A stretch of DNA of 64,000 bases from Hemileia vastatrix (GCA_030280995.1 JASXTE010000002.1:6693683-6757682), one strand, 5' to 3'. Shown: positions 45,201-57,211, numbered from the stretch's first letter. The notes: a model not told the origin generated them from the sequence alone. Numbers and translations: made by a program.

Positions 45201-48200
45201 ATTTGATCTTTCTGTGTTATTCATATTTTATTATCTGATTAATTTTTTGTTATTAGAATTTTATTAATTTTATTAGTACAGAAAAAACTTGTGCGCCAAA
45301 TGCATGCCATGTTATATTACACCTTTTATAATATTATTAAAAAATGTTAAAAAAATATGAAAATGATTTCTTTTCCAAAATTATAAATTAATATCCAAAT
45401 GTAACATGAGTGATAAAAAAGTAAAGTAAAAGAGATCAAATATGAAAAAGAAAAATTCAAGGAAAATTCCTGCCTTCAAGAGCCAGTAGAGGTGTTGAAA
45501 CAAATGGGTGCCATCAGGGCTAAATTTGATAAAATTTAATTTTTTTTAAAGATAAAAAATTTTTCACCTGAGGTTTGGAAAAACTCAAGGTGGATAATTC
45601 AGCCATACCAAACTACTTCTAATGTAATTATTTAGCATTTTTTTTAATCTAATTTCCACAGAGAGAATTGATCCCATCTGACTGCACCTGTACAAAAGTG
45701 TACAGCACAAGTTTGGCCGAACTTGTGCTGGACACTTTTATGATGGAGAGTAGCTAGGGTGGAAGAGTTTCTCAGTACATCAGTTTTTTGTTTTTCACAT
45801 TTCTATTGGTTTTTTAACTTTTTTTTATCATTCATATTTATCTTATAATTAATTTTTTGTCACCATATATATTATTAATGTTTCTAGTATAGCAAAAACC
45901 TGCATGCCAAATGCAAAATTGGTGATGTTACACCTTTAATAATATTATTATATAAAGTTAAAAAAATATGAATATGTTTAGTTTTTAAAAAATTAATTGA
46001 AATTTATAATTAAAAAGAGTAATAGAAAAGTAAAATGAAAATAAATGGGATCAAATATGAAATAAAAAATACAAGTAAAATTTTACTATCAAGAGCCAGA
46101 AGTGGTGTTGGGACAGTTGAAGACCCCTAGGTCAAGACTTGGTGCAAACTTACTTTTATGTATAGCTAACAAATTTTGAGCTGAGGTTTGGACAGACTTC
46201 CAGGGGACAATTTTACAATATTAAACATTCTTTACTTCAATAATTGAGTGAAATTTCATTTTCATTTCCAGAGAGAGAATTTATCTCATATGACTTCATG
46301 CAACAAAAAGTGTCCAGCACAAGTTTGGCCAAACTTGTGCTGGACACTTTTATAATTGAGAGTAGGCATACATCAAATCTTCTTAAATTCAAACGGGATT
46401 TCTTATAAACATTTCCACTGGTATTTGATCATTCTGTGTCATTTAAATTTAACATTTGATTAATTTTTTGTCATAATTATATTATTAACGTTATTACTAT
46501 AGTAATAACTTGTGTGAAAAATGCATACCAGGTGGTGTTCCACCTTTAATCATATATTATTAAATAAAGGTATAAGAGTATGAAAATTATTTATTTTAAT
46601 AATTAAAAATTGATATCCAAAGCAATATGAGCAATAGAAAAGTAAAATAAAAGGGATAAAATAAGAAAAAAAATCTAAGGAAAATTCCCACTATCAATAA
46701 CAAGTAGAGGTGTTAGATCAAATGTGCACCACCAGGGCTAAACTTGCACTATATTTTCTTTTTTGTTAAACCAAAGAAAGTGTCCTGATGAGTTTTGAAA
46801 AATCATCAGGAGGACATTTTGGCAATATCAAACTACTTATTGTGCAATGATTGAGCAAAATGTAATTTTCATTTCCATAGAGTAAATTTATCCCATCTGA
46901 CTGCATGCAACCAAAAGTGTCCAGCACAAGTTTGGCTGAACTTATGCTGGACACTTTTATAATGGTGAGTATCTAGGGTGCAGGTCTTCTTCAGTTCATC
47001 AGGTATTCCTTATAAACAAATCCACTTGTATATGATCTTTCTGTGTCATTCATATTTATCATTTTATTCATTTTTTTCACCATTATACTATTAATGTTAT
47101 TAGTATTGAAAAAACTTGTAAGCCAAATGCATACTGGGAGATGCTACATATTTCATAATCTTATTAAATAAAAGTAAAAAAAATATGAAAAGTATTAGTT
47201 TTACAATAAATAAATTGATACTTGAAAGAAAAAAGAGGAATAAAAAAGTAAAATAAAAGTGATTAAATATGAAATTAAACATTCAAATAGAATTTCTGCC
47301 ATCAAAGATAATTTGAGTTTTCAGACCAAATTTGCACCACCAGTTCTAGATTTGGAATATATTTTCATTTTTTTAAATTAATAAAAGTGTCCACCTGAGG
47401 TTTTCAAAAAAATCAGGAGGATGGTATAGCAGTATAAAACTACTTCTTGTGCAATGATTGAGAAAAAATTTATTTTAACTTCCATTGAGTAAATTTATTC
47501 CATCTGACTGCATGCAACCAAAAGTGTCCAGCACAAGCTCAGCTGAACTTGTGCTGGACACTTTTATGATGGAGAGTAGCTAGGGTGCAAGTCCTCTTCA
47601 GTTAATCTTATATTCATTTTAAAAATGTCTATGGGTATTTGATCTTTCTGTGTCATCCATCTTTATTATTTGATTATTTTTTAGTCACCATTATATTATT
47701 GATGTTTTTAGTATAGAAAAAACATGTGTACTGAATGTACACTGTGTGATTTTACAACTTTAATAATATTATATAATAAATGTAAAAAAATGTAAAAGTT
47801 ATCTGTTTTACCAAAATAAAATTGATATTTAAAAGCTAAAGGATAAATAAAAGGGTAAAATTAAAATTAAAGAGATAAAAAATGAAATAAAGATATTAAG
47901 TATAATTTCTGCTATCATGAGCCAGTAGAGGCTTCAGAAAAAATGGGCACCATCATAGATTAACATGGATCAAATTTACTTTTTACCAAAGTAAAAAATT
48001 GTCTACCTTAGGTTTGGACAAACTTCTGGGGGACAATTTGTCCATATAAAACTACTTTCAGTGCAATGATGGAGTGATCATTCAGTCTCATTTCCATAAA
48101 AAGAATTGATTGCATCTGACAGCATGCAACCAAAAGTGTCCAGCACATGTTTGGCCAAACTTGTGCTGGACACTTTTATCATGGAGAGTAGCCAGGGTGC

Positions 48201-50050
48201 AAGTCATTTTAAATCATCTGGAATTTCTTATAAACAGGTCCACTGTTATTAAATCTTTGTGCCTCACTCATATTTATCAATTGATTTATTTTTTGTCACC
48301 ATTATATAATTAATATTATAAGTATAGCAAAAACTTGTGTGCCAAATCAATACTGGGTGATGTTACACCTTTTATAATATTATTAAATAAAGGTAAAAAA
48401 ATATGAAAATGATTTATTTTACAAAAAATAAACTTCTATCCAAAAGCAATATGAGAGGAATAAAGTAAAATAAAAGAAATCAAAGATTAAAATTAAAATC
48501 CAAGTTAAATTCCTGCCATAAACAGAAAAAAGAGATGTTGAATCAAATTAGCACAATCAGGGCTAAACTTGCACTAAATTTTCTTTTTTGTAAAAATAAA
48601 AAAAATCCACTTGAGCTTTACCAAAACTTCAGCATGAAAATTTTGCCATATCAAACTACTTCTAGTGTAATTTTTTATCAAAAATTTATCTTCATTTCCA
48701 TAAAGAGAATTGCTCCCATCTGACTGCAACTGACCATAAGTGTCCAGCACAAGTTTGGCCAAACTTGTGCTGGACACTTTTATGATGGAGAGTAGCTAGG
48801 GTAGAATTTTTCTTCAGTTCATCTAGTATTTCTTACAAACATGTCTACAGGTATTTTATCTTTGTTCCTCACTCATAAATATCATTTGATTAATTTTTGG
48901 TCACCATTATATTATTAATTTTATAAGTATAGAAAAAACTCATGTGCCAAATGCATACCAGGTGATGTTATGCCATTTATAATATTATTATATAAATGTA
49001 TAAAAATATGAAATAGTTTATTTTAAAAATTATTAATCGATATCCAAAAGCAATATTAGGAATAAAAAAATTAAGTTAAAGGTATCAAATATGAAAAAAG
49101 AAATCCAAGTAATATTCCTACTATCAAAGGCCAGTAGAGGTGTTGAAGCAAATGAGAGCCACAAGGGATAAATTGTGCTAAATTGACTTTTTTTAAAGAT
49201 AAAAAATTATGCACCTGTGGTTTGGATGAACTCTAGGTAGAAAATTTGGATATGTAAAACTACTTCTAGTGAAGTTTTTTATCAAATAATTTTTTTCATT
49301 GCCATAGTGAGAATTGATCTCATATGACTGCACCTGACCAAAAGTGTCCAGCACAAGTTCAGCCGAACTTGTGCTGGACACTTTTTTGATGGTGAGTATC
49401 TAGGGTGCAGCTCTTCTTGAGTGCAACTGGTATTTCTTTAAAACATATACACTGGTATTTGATCTTTCTGTTTTATTAATATTTTATCATTTGATCAACT
49501 TTTTGTCACCAGTATATTATTATTTTTATTAGTATAGCAAAAAAACATGTGCCAAATGCTTACAGGGTGATTTTAAACCTTTAATAATTTTATTAAATAC
49601 AGGTAAAAAATTATGAAAATGATTTGTTTTACATAAAATTAATTGATATCTAAAAGAAAAAAAGGGATAAAAAGAAATAGGTTGAATAAAAGGGATTTTA
49701 TATGAAATTAAAAATTAAAGCTAAATGCCTACTTTCAAGGCTCAGAAGAGGTGTTGGATAAAATGGGCATCATCAGGAATAAAATTGTACTTAATTTGAT
49801 TTTTTGAAAAACTAAATGAAGTTTTCAACTGATTTTTTTCCAATATTTAGTTGGACACTTTGTCTATATCAAATTACTTCTAGTACCATTATTTACCAAA
49901 TTAAATCCTCATTTACATATGCAGAATTGATCCCATATGGCTGGACCAGGCCAAAGGTGTCAACCACAAGTTTGAGAATTCTTCTGGTGGACACTTCTAT
50001 GATGGACAGTAGTAGGGTGCAAGTATTTTTTAGTTAATCTAGTATTCCTC
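42230..50050. repeat. 607-bp tandem repeat array (about 13 units), each with a 46-bp palindrome
   Basis: The palindrome arm GTGTCCAGCACAAGTTTGG and its complement recur at about 42687, 43266, 43871, 44478, 45084, 45694, 46305, 46912, 47519, 48131, 48735, 49342 and (decayed) 49950. Spacing is 604-612 except for the first interval (about 579). Each unit also has GAATTGATCCCATCTGACTGCA just before the palindrome, TTATGATGGAGAGTAGCTAGGGT after it, and an AT-rich part with GCAAAAAC..GTGTGCC and GGTGATGTTACACC. Open frames across the palindromes are repeats of the unit and not genes. Confidence 0.95.
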
Positions 50051-50800
50051 ATAAAGATTTCCAACTTATTTTTGGCCAAAAATCAGATGGAAAGTTTGTC
50101 CATATCAAATTACTTCTAATGCCATGATTGACTAAAAATTGATTCTCATTGCCATATAGAGAGTTGATTCCATATGACTGGATCTGGCAAAAGTGTCACC
50201 AAAATTTTTGATAAAATTAAGTTTGAAAATTTTATGATGGAAAGTAATTGCAAGTCTTCTTCATTTCATCAAGTAATCCTCATAAAAATTTCCACCTGTA
50301 TTTTGGCCAAACTTCAGGTGGACACTTTGGCCATATTAAATTAATTCTAGTTCCATGTTGATAAAAAACTGATACTTATTGCCATATATAGATATTAAAC
50401 CCATCAGACTGTTCCTTTCCAAAAGTATCTACCTGAATTATGGCTAAACCTCAGTTGGACACTTTTATGATGCAGATTAGCTAGGGCAAAAGTATTCTTC
50501 AGTTAATTTGGTATTCATAATAAATTTATCCTCCTCAAGTTTAGCCTAACTTCAGGTGGACAATTTCGGAAAGCACCAGTTAGTCACTATCCTTCAAAAA
50601 AGTGTTCACCAAACTTTTGGCTAAACTTGTGGTGGACCCCTTTGATCAGCCACAGTCAGATGAGATCAACTCTTTAGATGGAAATGAGTATGATGTTTTG
50701 GTCAATCATGGAAATAAAAGTAGTTTGATGTGGCCAAATTACCCCCCTGAAGGTCAGACAAACCTCACAAGGACACTTTTTTTCAGGGAGTAACTGAGAA
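50051..50800. repeat. degraded short units at the right end of the array
   Basis: Palindrome remnants near 50185, 50425 and 50600 are only about 175-240 bp apart and lack the AT-rich half of the unit. They keep GGACACTTTTATGATG-like pieces. The last unit near 50600-50790 is partly inverted in order (TCAGATGAGATCAACTC), which is the complement of the usual GATC-CATCTGA piece. Confidence 0.6.
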
Positions 50801-51330
50801 AAATCCATTTATCAGAAGGAAAATCTTTTATTAAATAGGTGCCAAGGTTTCATACTTGTGTATTATGGTCAGTATTAATTTTGAAAGTGTCTGTCCAAGC
50901 AATTTCATTGCCCATCATGACACATTTTGTTTTAAATGTTTTAAACTGTGTGATACAGTATTAAGGTTTCACATAGTATAATTAAGTTCTATTAAGTGCC
51001 CTCCTATGATGCCTAAATTTATAATTTAATATCTTACATAATAATTTTTTTTATATAAATTCATCAATATTTTATTTTATTATCAAATTTAATAGAGAAA
51101 ATATCCTGAATTATTATATATGCATAAGCTTAGGTTAGATCAATTTGTGCTCAATTTGTGCTCAACAGAGGACTGAAATCAAGTTCTGGAGGATCAACTT
51201 GTGCATAATTTGGAATCAGTTGATATTCTGTCTATAATCAATCTGAGAATAAATGTAAATCTAACTCTAATTTACTTATGTTTATAAAGTATTCATAAAC
51301 CTGGCATAATTAAGGGACACTCTAAATTTC
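50801..51330. other. right arm of C, non-coding
   Basis: AT-rich DNA with a duplicated CAATTTGTGCT near 51140-51160; no gene seen. Confidence 0.6.
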
Positions 51331-51375
51331 AAGAGAGGGGATTGCTAGCAATTCACCCCTAGATTTCCTGTGGTG

Positions 51376-52999
51376 ATTGTTTTTCTATTAGTTGTTTCCA
51401 TTCAGCCCAAGAGTAGTCTTTACCCTCATTCAAAACAGCTTCAAACCATGATAAAGCAACATCCTTAAATAAAGAGATCAATTTTGATGTTATTTCTTCA
51501 TCTGATAACTTATATGAGAGTTTCAAATTTTCAATTCTTTGGATAAAATTTTGCCAATCAGAGCTGGCTTCCCCATCATAAGTTGGGTACTGATCTATCT
51601 TAGGCCAGTTCTTTTGATTGGATTTTATTTCACTAATCTTAGGTAAATTCAACAACTCATTTACTCTTGATAAATGGTCTTGTATTTCTTCCTGTACCAA
51701 TTTGTGACTTACATTTTCAGATTTGACACTACCACCAGATGGTTTTAGTTGTGGTGGTATAGGGAAGGAATGAGATTCACTTTTGCCAATGAGAGGATTA
51801 TTATTAAACTGAGTATACTTATGATTATCCTGGTTCATTAGTAGATTGGAAGTTTCAATCTCAACTTTAGTCAATCTTTGTAGCAGCTCAGAGACACTTT
51901 GATTTGTCTGGGCAAAAGATAACTTAGTTCTTGATTCAGTTTTCAATAAATGTGTTTCATAAAATTTTTCCAACTCACAGAATTTGTTTGAAAGTTCATA
52001 ATATTTACTACTAAATGAATCATATTTAAGAGTTAGAGACAAATGTTCCTTCTCTAATTCTTCATTATGTGTTGCCAGTTGAAAAATATTTAATGTTATG
52101 GATGGAATTGTATCACTTGTGAGCTTAACTGTCTGTTCCTCACAATCAGTTATTCTATTCCACAATGCTGAAACAATTCTATGGACAGTTGGGTTTTTAT
52201 TAAAATACTCCAAGTCTTCCTTCTCAATTCTCTCACTCTCCTGTGAACTTCTCATCTCACTAGTAAGTGGTGGCAACTGAGGATTAACTGTATTATAAAT
52301 ACTACTGTTATTATTGACAAAAGACAAGTCAGAAGTATCTACATTAAAACCTAATTTTCTTAAGTCCTCTTCTATTTTCTGCACAGATTTGAAATCAATA
52401 ATATTACCTACATTATAACTATCAGTATTGTGTTCAATCTGAGAGGGTAATCTACATACCACGGGATTTGTGTGAGCCCTGATTTTTGGTGCCTTTGTTT
52501 TCCCTTGTAGGGGTGAACTGAGGAAGTCTGATGAGGAGGAGGATCCTTGTTGCAGTTGTGACTGGACCATTTTTGATGGAACCAATCCCACTTCCATTTT
52601 TCTACCAGTATTTTCTCCTGTGAGTGATGTGACCCTCCTGGGGTAGGGGGTTGCTGACTTGGCTGGCCTCCCTTTAGCTCTGCCAATGATTGGTTCATCT
52701 GCTGAAATCCTACCTTGCAATTTTTCTGTAATTGCTCTACCTCCTTGAGCATGAGGGACTTTGATTCCTCCAACTTCAATAACTGTTTTGCCAGATGGGA
52801 TAGTTGATCCTGAAAAGGAGGAGATGTCTTTTTTATGGTAATCTTTTTTAAGAGGGCGTCTTTTTCCTCTATGCTCATTTTCTCTGCCTGGGGGTATGAC
52901 TGACCCTCCATGGTTATGTCCTGGAGCAATGTTTTTGTTAGCTTTAGACCTGGTATTATAAGCAGGCTTTTCACTTATATTGTCCTGGGGAGCACTCAT
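51376..52999 (-). pseudogene. gag: B Gag N-terminal part, interrupted by C
   Basis: ATG at 52999 (MSAPQDNISEKPAYNTRSK) opens a 540-codon frame without stops. A basic, Gly/Pro-rich N terminus is followed by coiled-coil segments (for example LEKEHLSLTLKYDSFSSKYY) and the capsid-type WPKIDQYPTYDGEASSDW (about 51600-51550). It reaches LIEKQ at C, whose terminus adds five codons and a stop (51359). The remaining gag lies at 40855 and below, in the same frame. The long open frame shows that the copy was recently active. Its first 190 codons overlap another open frame in a different phase. Confidence 0.9.
52408..52974 (-). CDS. overlapping coiled-coil / Trp-rich protein within B gag (second frame)
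   Basis: A 188-codon frame entirely inside gag but in another phase. A likely internal start is MSIEEKDALLKK (about 52878). Then come IKKTSPPFQDQLSHLAKQLL, a heptad-rich helix (EVEQLQKNCKVGFQQMNQSL), a Pro/Gln-rich part and the Trp-rich KILVEKWKWDWFHQKW. A (31956-32213) and A' (18018-18236) keep the same order and the motif LEV.KW in the corresponding place, in spite of decay. In A and A' the stop after KW is TGA at a TGG codon of B. Conservation in three elements suggests a real second product, perhaps expressed by leaky scanning. Alternatively, gag of an ancestor used this frame and then shifted. Function unknown. Confidence 0.5.
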   Translation of the reverse strand: MKSLLIIPGLKLTKTLLQDITMEGQSYPQAEKMSIEEKDALLKKITIKKTSPPFQDQLSHLAKQLLKLEESKSLMLKEVEQLQKNCKVGFQQMNQSLAELKGGQPSQQPPTPGGSHHSQEKILVEKWKWDWFHQKWSSHNCNKDPPPHQTSSVHPYKGKQRHQKSGLTQIPWYVDYPLRLNTILIVIM

Positions 53000-53495
53000 A
53001 CTGATGAAAATAACAATATATCATGTCTACAGAAAGGAAAACCCATTGGAATTAGTAGATTAAAAGTATTAGCAATGTTATTAATAATAAAAAGCACTGG
53101 AGCTTACCCTGAATTTAAATCTTTATTTATTTCAAATAAAATGTAATAAAAATTTGAAAAAATCTTTTAAAAATAAAATAATAAGTTTAACTAGACCTTT
53201 ATAAAGGTGAAAAAATAGCTTACTAAGCTTTAACCAAATAGCAATTTAATTGGATGTTATATTGGTGACCAAATACCAAGTGAAATTGGGTTTATATTGG
53301 GTACAGTTACTACTGTAAATACCTAATTTTTATTATAAAAAATTAGTACAATTATTATAAGGGTTCTTTTCTGCAATCACTGAGTTAAGATGACCCACTA
53401 ATATGCAGCAGACCCAAATATTTGGTTTGTTTTGAGCTATACTAAAGTAAAAATTACGTCCCAAGGCTAATACCAAATAATAAGTAAAAAACTAA
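53000..53495 (-). other. leader of B
   Basis: Non-coding leader between the primer-binding site and gag ATG at 52999. It contains short degenerate repeats around CCAAATA and TATTGGGTACAG on alternate strands, as in the leaders of A and A'. Confidence 0.6.
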
Positions 53496-53508
53496 GGAAA
53501 GACCCCCA
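53496..53508 (-). promoter_or_regulatory. primer-binding site of B (tRNA type)
   Basis: On the minus strand TGGGGGTCTTTCC starts two bases after the 5' LTR end (CTGACA). It would pair with a tRNA 3' end of GGAAAGACCCCCA. A has the near-identical TGGGGGCCTTTCC. This is unlike family D, which appears to self-prime. Confidence 0.7.
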
Positions 53509-53510
53509 AT

Positions 53511-54664
53511 TGTCAGTGTATCTAGTATTTAAGTATGATTTAATAGTATTTATTGATGGTCCTACTACTTTTTAATAAATTATTTAGTGATTAAACCTCA
53601 GGGGAAGACTTATAAAATAGTTATACTCAAATAAAACTCACAATACTTGGATTTAAATGCGTGCTAGTGGTGGAAAATAGATAAATATAATATAGTTATA
53701 GCTTATATAAATATAATATCAATTTTTAATGGCTTTATAATTTATCTTTGAATAATAATAGTTGTGTTGTAATTTTTATTTGAATTTTAGTAAGTAATTG
53801 ATGTCTAATAACAGCCAAAATCCACTGGAGTGCACAGACCTTCAATCCAGATGATGTCAATTCTATCCCCGGAAATTACAGCACTGTGAGGGCCCATCAC
53901 CTCCCCATGGCGTCCACTTAAAGAAGATTCAACAGCCAGACCTCCAGTAAGGACCCTCCATCACAATTAATGATAACACAGACCCACACCATAAATAGAA
54001 AATCCAGATAAAAGCGGATACCATAAAGAAACAGGTAAAATAACTCATCCAAAGAGAATATAATGAAACCAAAAGCATATAAAAGAAATAAATGAAATTT
54101 CCAAGCCCCAAATAACATCTCCAAGCATCCATATTAACCCATCAATGACCTCCCAACCCATAAATCTGTGAAAATCCATCCAAGGAAGCAGATTAAGTTG
54201 TCCAAACTGAGTGTATGGGCCTGAAATAGATGTATATGCTTCTATAGGCATTGTGAGTCCACTAGATACTTCCATATGACCTAAAGTAAGGAGAAAAACA
54301 AAGGTTATAGGCTATTAAGAGGCTAAAACCCACTTATATACCTAAATATACATAATATACTGCATATTTCACTGAATATGAGATTTATGTATACATATAA
54401 GCTTATGTATGTCAATAATTACTTGATATCACTTAAGATAAGTATATTATGACCTCATTAGCACCTTGATAAGTATTTTTAGGCTATGGATAAGCTATTT
54501 AAACTACTATAATTTATATAATAGAGTAATAATTATATATATATGTAATATAATATATATATATTATTGTTTTAACCTTATTTTTAAGATATAAGCTTAA
54601 TGTACTTAAGTTTATCTTATTTTAAGTATAAGAAATACTCAGTCCTAGGGATATCTAGGCTGAA
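53511..54664 (-). repeat. 5' LTR of B
   Basis: About 1154 bp; begins TGTCAGTGTATCTAG on the plus strand and ends near GGCTGAA. One mutation in the expected CTGACA end makes the outer edge uncertain by one or two bases. It lacks the 22-bp piece found in the other LTR. Confidence 0.9.
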
Positions 54665-57179
54665 AGAATGTCCCTTCAGTGTTCCAAAATGTAATGGATA
54701 ATACATTTCATCAGGTAATAATTGAAAGATGTTTAATGGTTTATATTTATGATATAATAGTTTTTTCTAAAACTTTTGATGAACATATACAACACTCAGG
54801 GAAAGTATTCCAAAAAATGGATGAAATTAATATGAATTTATCCTTAAAAAAGTGTAAATTTGGCTTTCAATCCCTAAATGTCCTGGGTCATGTTGTTTCT
54901 GGCTTACAAATATGTGTAGACCAGGATGAAGTTACTGCTATCCAATATGTGAAAGCACCAACTTCTGAAAGAGAAATACAAAGTTTTTTGGGAATTTGTG
55001 GTTACTATAGACAGTAAATTAAAAATTATCAAGTCATAGCCCTACCCCTAATCAAATTAACCAGAAAGGATGTAGCTTATATATGGAATGAGGATACTCA
55101 AAAAGCTTTTGAAACATTGAAGAAATGTTTAATTAATACCCCAATCCTGGCTCTTCTAGATTTCAATAAACCTTTTGTCCTCTACACAGATGCAAGTTTT
55201 GTTGGACTAGGAGCTGAAATCCACCAGAAACAAATTATAAATGATAAATTTTCAGAAATAGTAATTTTTTATATTTCAAGAAACTTGAGGAATAGTGATT
55301 TGAAGTATAGTTCCACTCAATTAGAGTGCTTAGCAGTTGTATGGGCTTTGGAAAAGTTTCATTATTACCTGGATGATCAAAATTTTAAATTAGTTAACAA
55401 TTACAGTGCTGTTAAATCACTCTTAAACTTGTAAACACCAAATAGACATATGTTTAGGTGGCAAATTGCTGTTCAAGAATATGGAGGTAGAAGGACTATT
55501 ACTCACAGGGCTGGATATTTTAATTCCAATGTAGATATGTTTTCTAGATTACCTCTTCCAAATGATGTATCCAATCCAGCTTATGTACCTGAAGATGATA
55601 CAGTTCATATACATGGTATATATATTGTTGATATGGAAGAGGAACTATTACAATTGATTCTGGATTCATATGAAAAAGATTCTGATTTAATTAAATTGGT
55701 TAAAGTCTTGAATTATCCAAAGAATGCTTCTATTCAAGCATTAATAAAAACTCATTCTTCAAAGTACCAAAATTCTTTGAATAAAGGAAAGTTTTCAATT
55801 GAAGATGGTTATATTTACTACAGTAGAAAACTTACAAATGTCATTGTTATTCATCCTTCCATGAAATAAACCATCTTAAAGCATAGTTATGATGACATAT
55901 TGGCAGGTCATTTTGATCTTGAGAAAACCATAATCAGGTTAAAAAACACTACTTGGTGGGCTAATATGTCTGAGGACACAAGATTATATGTTTAATCCTG
56001 TGACTCTTTCAAGAATTCAAAGAGATTAACAGGGAAAAGAGCTGGATATATGCAGCATATTGAAGCTCCTAATGCACCATGGCAAATAATTAACATGGAT
56101 TTTGTCACAGGATTGCCCATTTCTGGGAAAGACAGTTATAACTCTTGCTGGGTTATTGTGGATAGATTTACAAAAATGTGTAAATTTATTCCAACTCACA
56201 AAGATGTTTTTACTAAGGAGTTAGCTCTCTTGTGTTGGTCTCATATGTTTAATATTTTTGGATTTCCAAAAGCCATCATCTCTGACAGAGACCCTAAATT
56301 CACCTCTGAATTTTGGATGTCATTGATGGATATATGTGGCTGTGAGTTAAAATTATCTACTGCTCACCATCCCCAAACTTATGGTTTAGCTGAAAGGATG
56401 ATTCAAACTATAGAGCATATGGTAAGAAGGTATTGTGCCTTTGGTTTGGAATTTAATAATAATGACAGGTTCATTCATGACTGGGTTACTCTATTTCCAG
56501 GTCTTGAATTTGCTTATAATAGCACTGTTCACTCTGTCACTGAGAAAAAGCCTTTTGAGCTTTGGCTATGCTATGTCCCAGATACTCCTTCTAATATTCT
56601 CAATATTAGATTACCTAAGTTGGAATTACTTTCTGGTGTAAAATCTTTTGTGCAAATGCAGCAGCTATGCAGAAAACATGCTCAGAGATGTATTGATAAA
56701 GCATTTGAATATGAGAAAAAAGATGGGATAAATCCCAGAAAGAATACACATTTAACAAGGGTGATGAAGTATTAATATCTACTTTCCATTTCAATTCACA
56801 AGGCAATAACATTTTAAAAGATCTATTTGTAGGTCCATTTTTTTTAAAAGAATGGTTGGTGATAATGCAGTAGAAGTAGAACTGTAATCTCCATATGATA
56901 GAAAAAATCCTATTTTCCCCAGCTCCTTGCTTAAACCTTATACTTCAAAAAGTGACTTATATCCCAAGAGAAGAGGTAAACCTAAGAAAAATCCTCAGGA
57001 AGTCACAAACTGCAGAAATTGAAAAAATTCTAAATGATAGAATTATCACTGCTGTAAAGGGTAGTGAATATTTATTGAGATATAAAAATAAATCATCTGA
57101 AAATGATACATGGATACATGGAAAAGAAGTTTCTAACCTTCCTACTCTGTTAAAAAGGTATAAAAAGAAAAAATCTTAG
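54665..57179 (+). pseudogene. pol: A Pol 3' part: RT end, RNase H, integrase, chromodomain
   Basis: It resumes RT after B with KNVPSVFQNVMDN. The RT catalytic box reads YIYD (about 54742) instead of YIDD, so one essential Asp is lost. RNase H has YTDASFVGLGAEIHQKQ (about 55180). Integrase finger: YDDILAGHFD, then CDSFKNS, with the second Cys pair damaged. The core keeps MDFVTGLP, SDRDPKFTSEF and YGLAERM. A deletion near 56770 shifts the frame. The last frame (56895-57179) ends in a chromodomain (KILNDRIITAVKGSEYLLRY, NDTWIHGKEVSNLPTLLKRY). Stops near 55015, 55432, 55867 and 55993 add to the damage. Confidence 0.9.
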
Positions 57180-57211
57180 CATTTTTTTATTGTTTTTTTA
57201 GAGTGAGGGAG

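Larger units (their letters stand above)
40856..51375. mobile_element. C: 10.5-kb CACTA-like element carrying a satellite array
   Basis: It is bounded by CACCACGGGAAATCTGGGGG and CCCCTAGATTTCCTGTGGTG, with ATT on both sides (40853-40855, 51376-51378). Both ends have a hairpin: GAACTGCTAGCAGTTC at left and GAATTGCTAGCAATCC (one mismatch side) at right. Termini of CAC...GTG type with a 3-bp duplication are the hallmark of CACTA/EnSpm elements. No transposase or other gene is seen inside. The content is an ATGCAT-rich block (41160-41560), about 13 tandem 607-bp units (about 42230-50050) and degraded half-units to about 50650. Its removal with one ATT restores the gag frame of B (LIEKQ then FGGSK). 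Confidence 0.85.
35351..54664 (-). mobile_element. B: minus-strand Ty3-type retrotransposon inserted in RT of A, hosting C
   Basis: LTRs at 35352-36523 (3' LTR) and 53511-about 54664 (5' LTR), reading TGTCAG...CTGACA on the plus strand. AGAAT flanks both sides (35346-35350, 54665-54669), and the RT of A rejoins in frame across the site. Inside lie the PBS, leader, gag (52999 down), C (40856-51375), pol (40855 down to about 36645) and a purine-rich GGGTGAGGGAG before the 3' LTR. Without C, gag and pol form one frame: the distance between their frames is a multiple of three. Only about six breaks remain, so B is much younger than A. Confidence 0.9.

Noticed and set aside
46766..49381. Short minus-strand frames with MSS(I/T)S(S)AKLVLDTFG
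   Set aside because: They are the 607-bp repeat palindrome read in one frame; they recur with the repeat and break in most units.
42230..50050. CRISPR array
   Set aside because: Units of 607 bp with no short repeat-spacer pattern, in a eukaryotic transposon; not a CRISPR.
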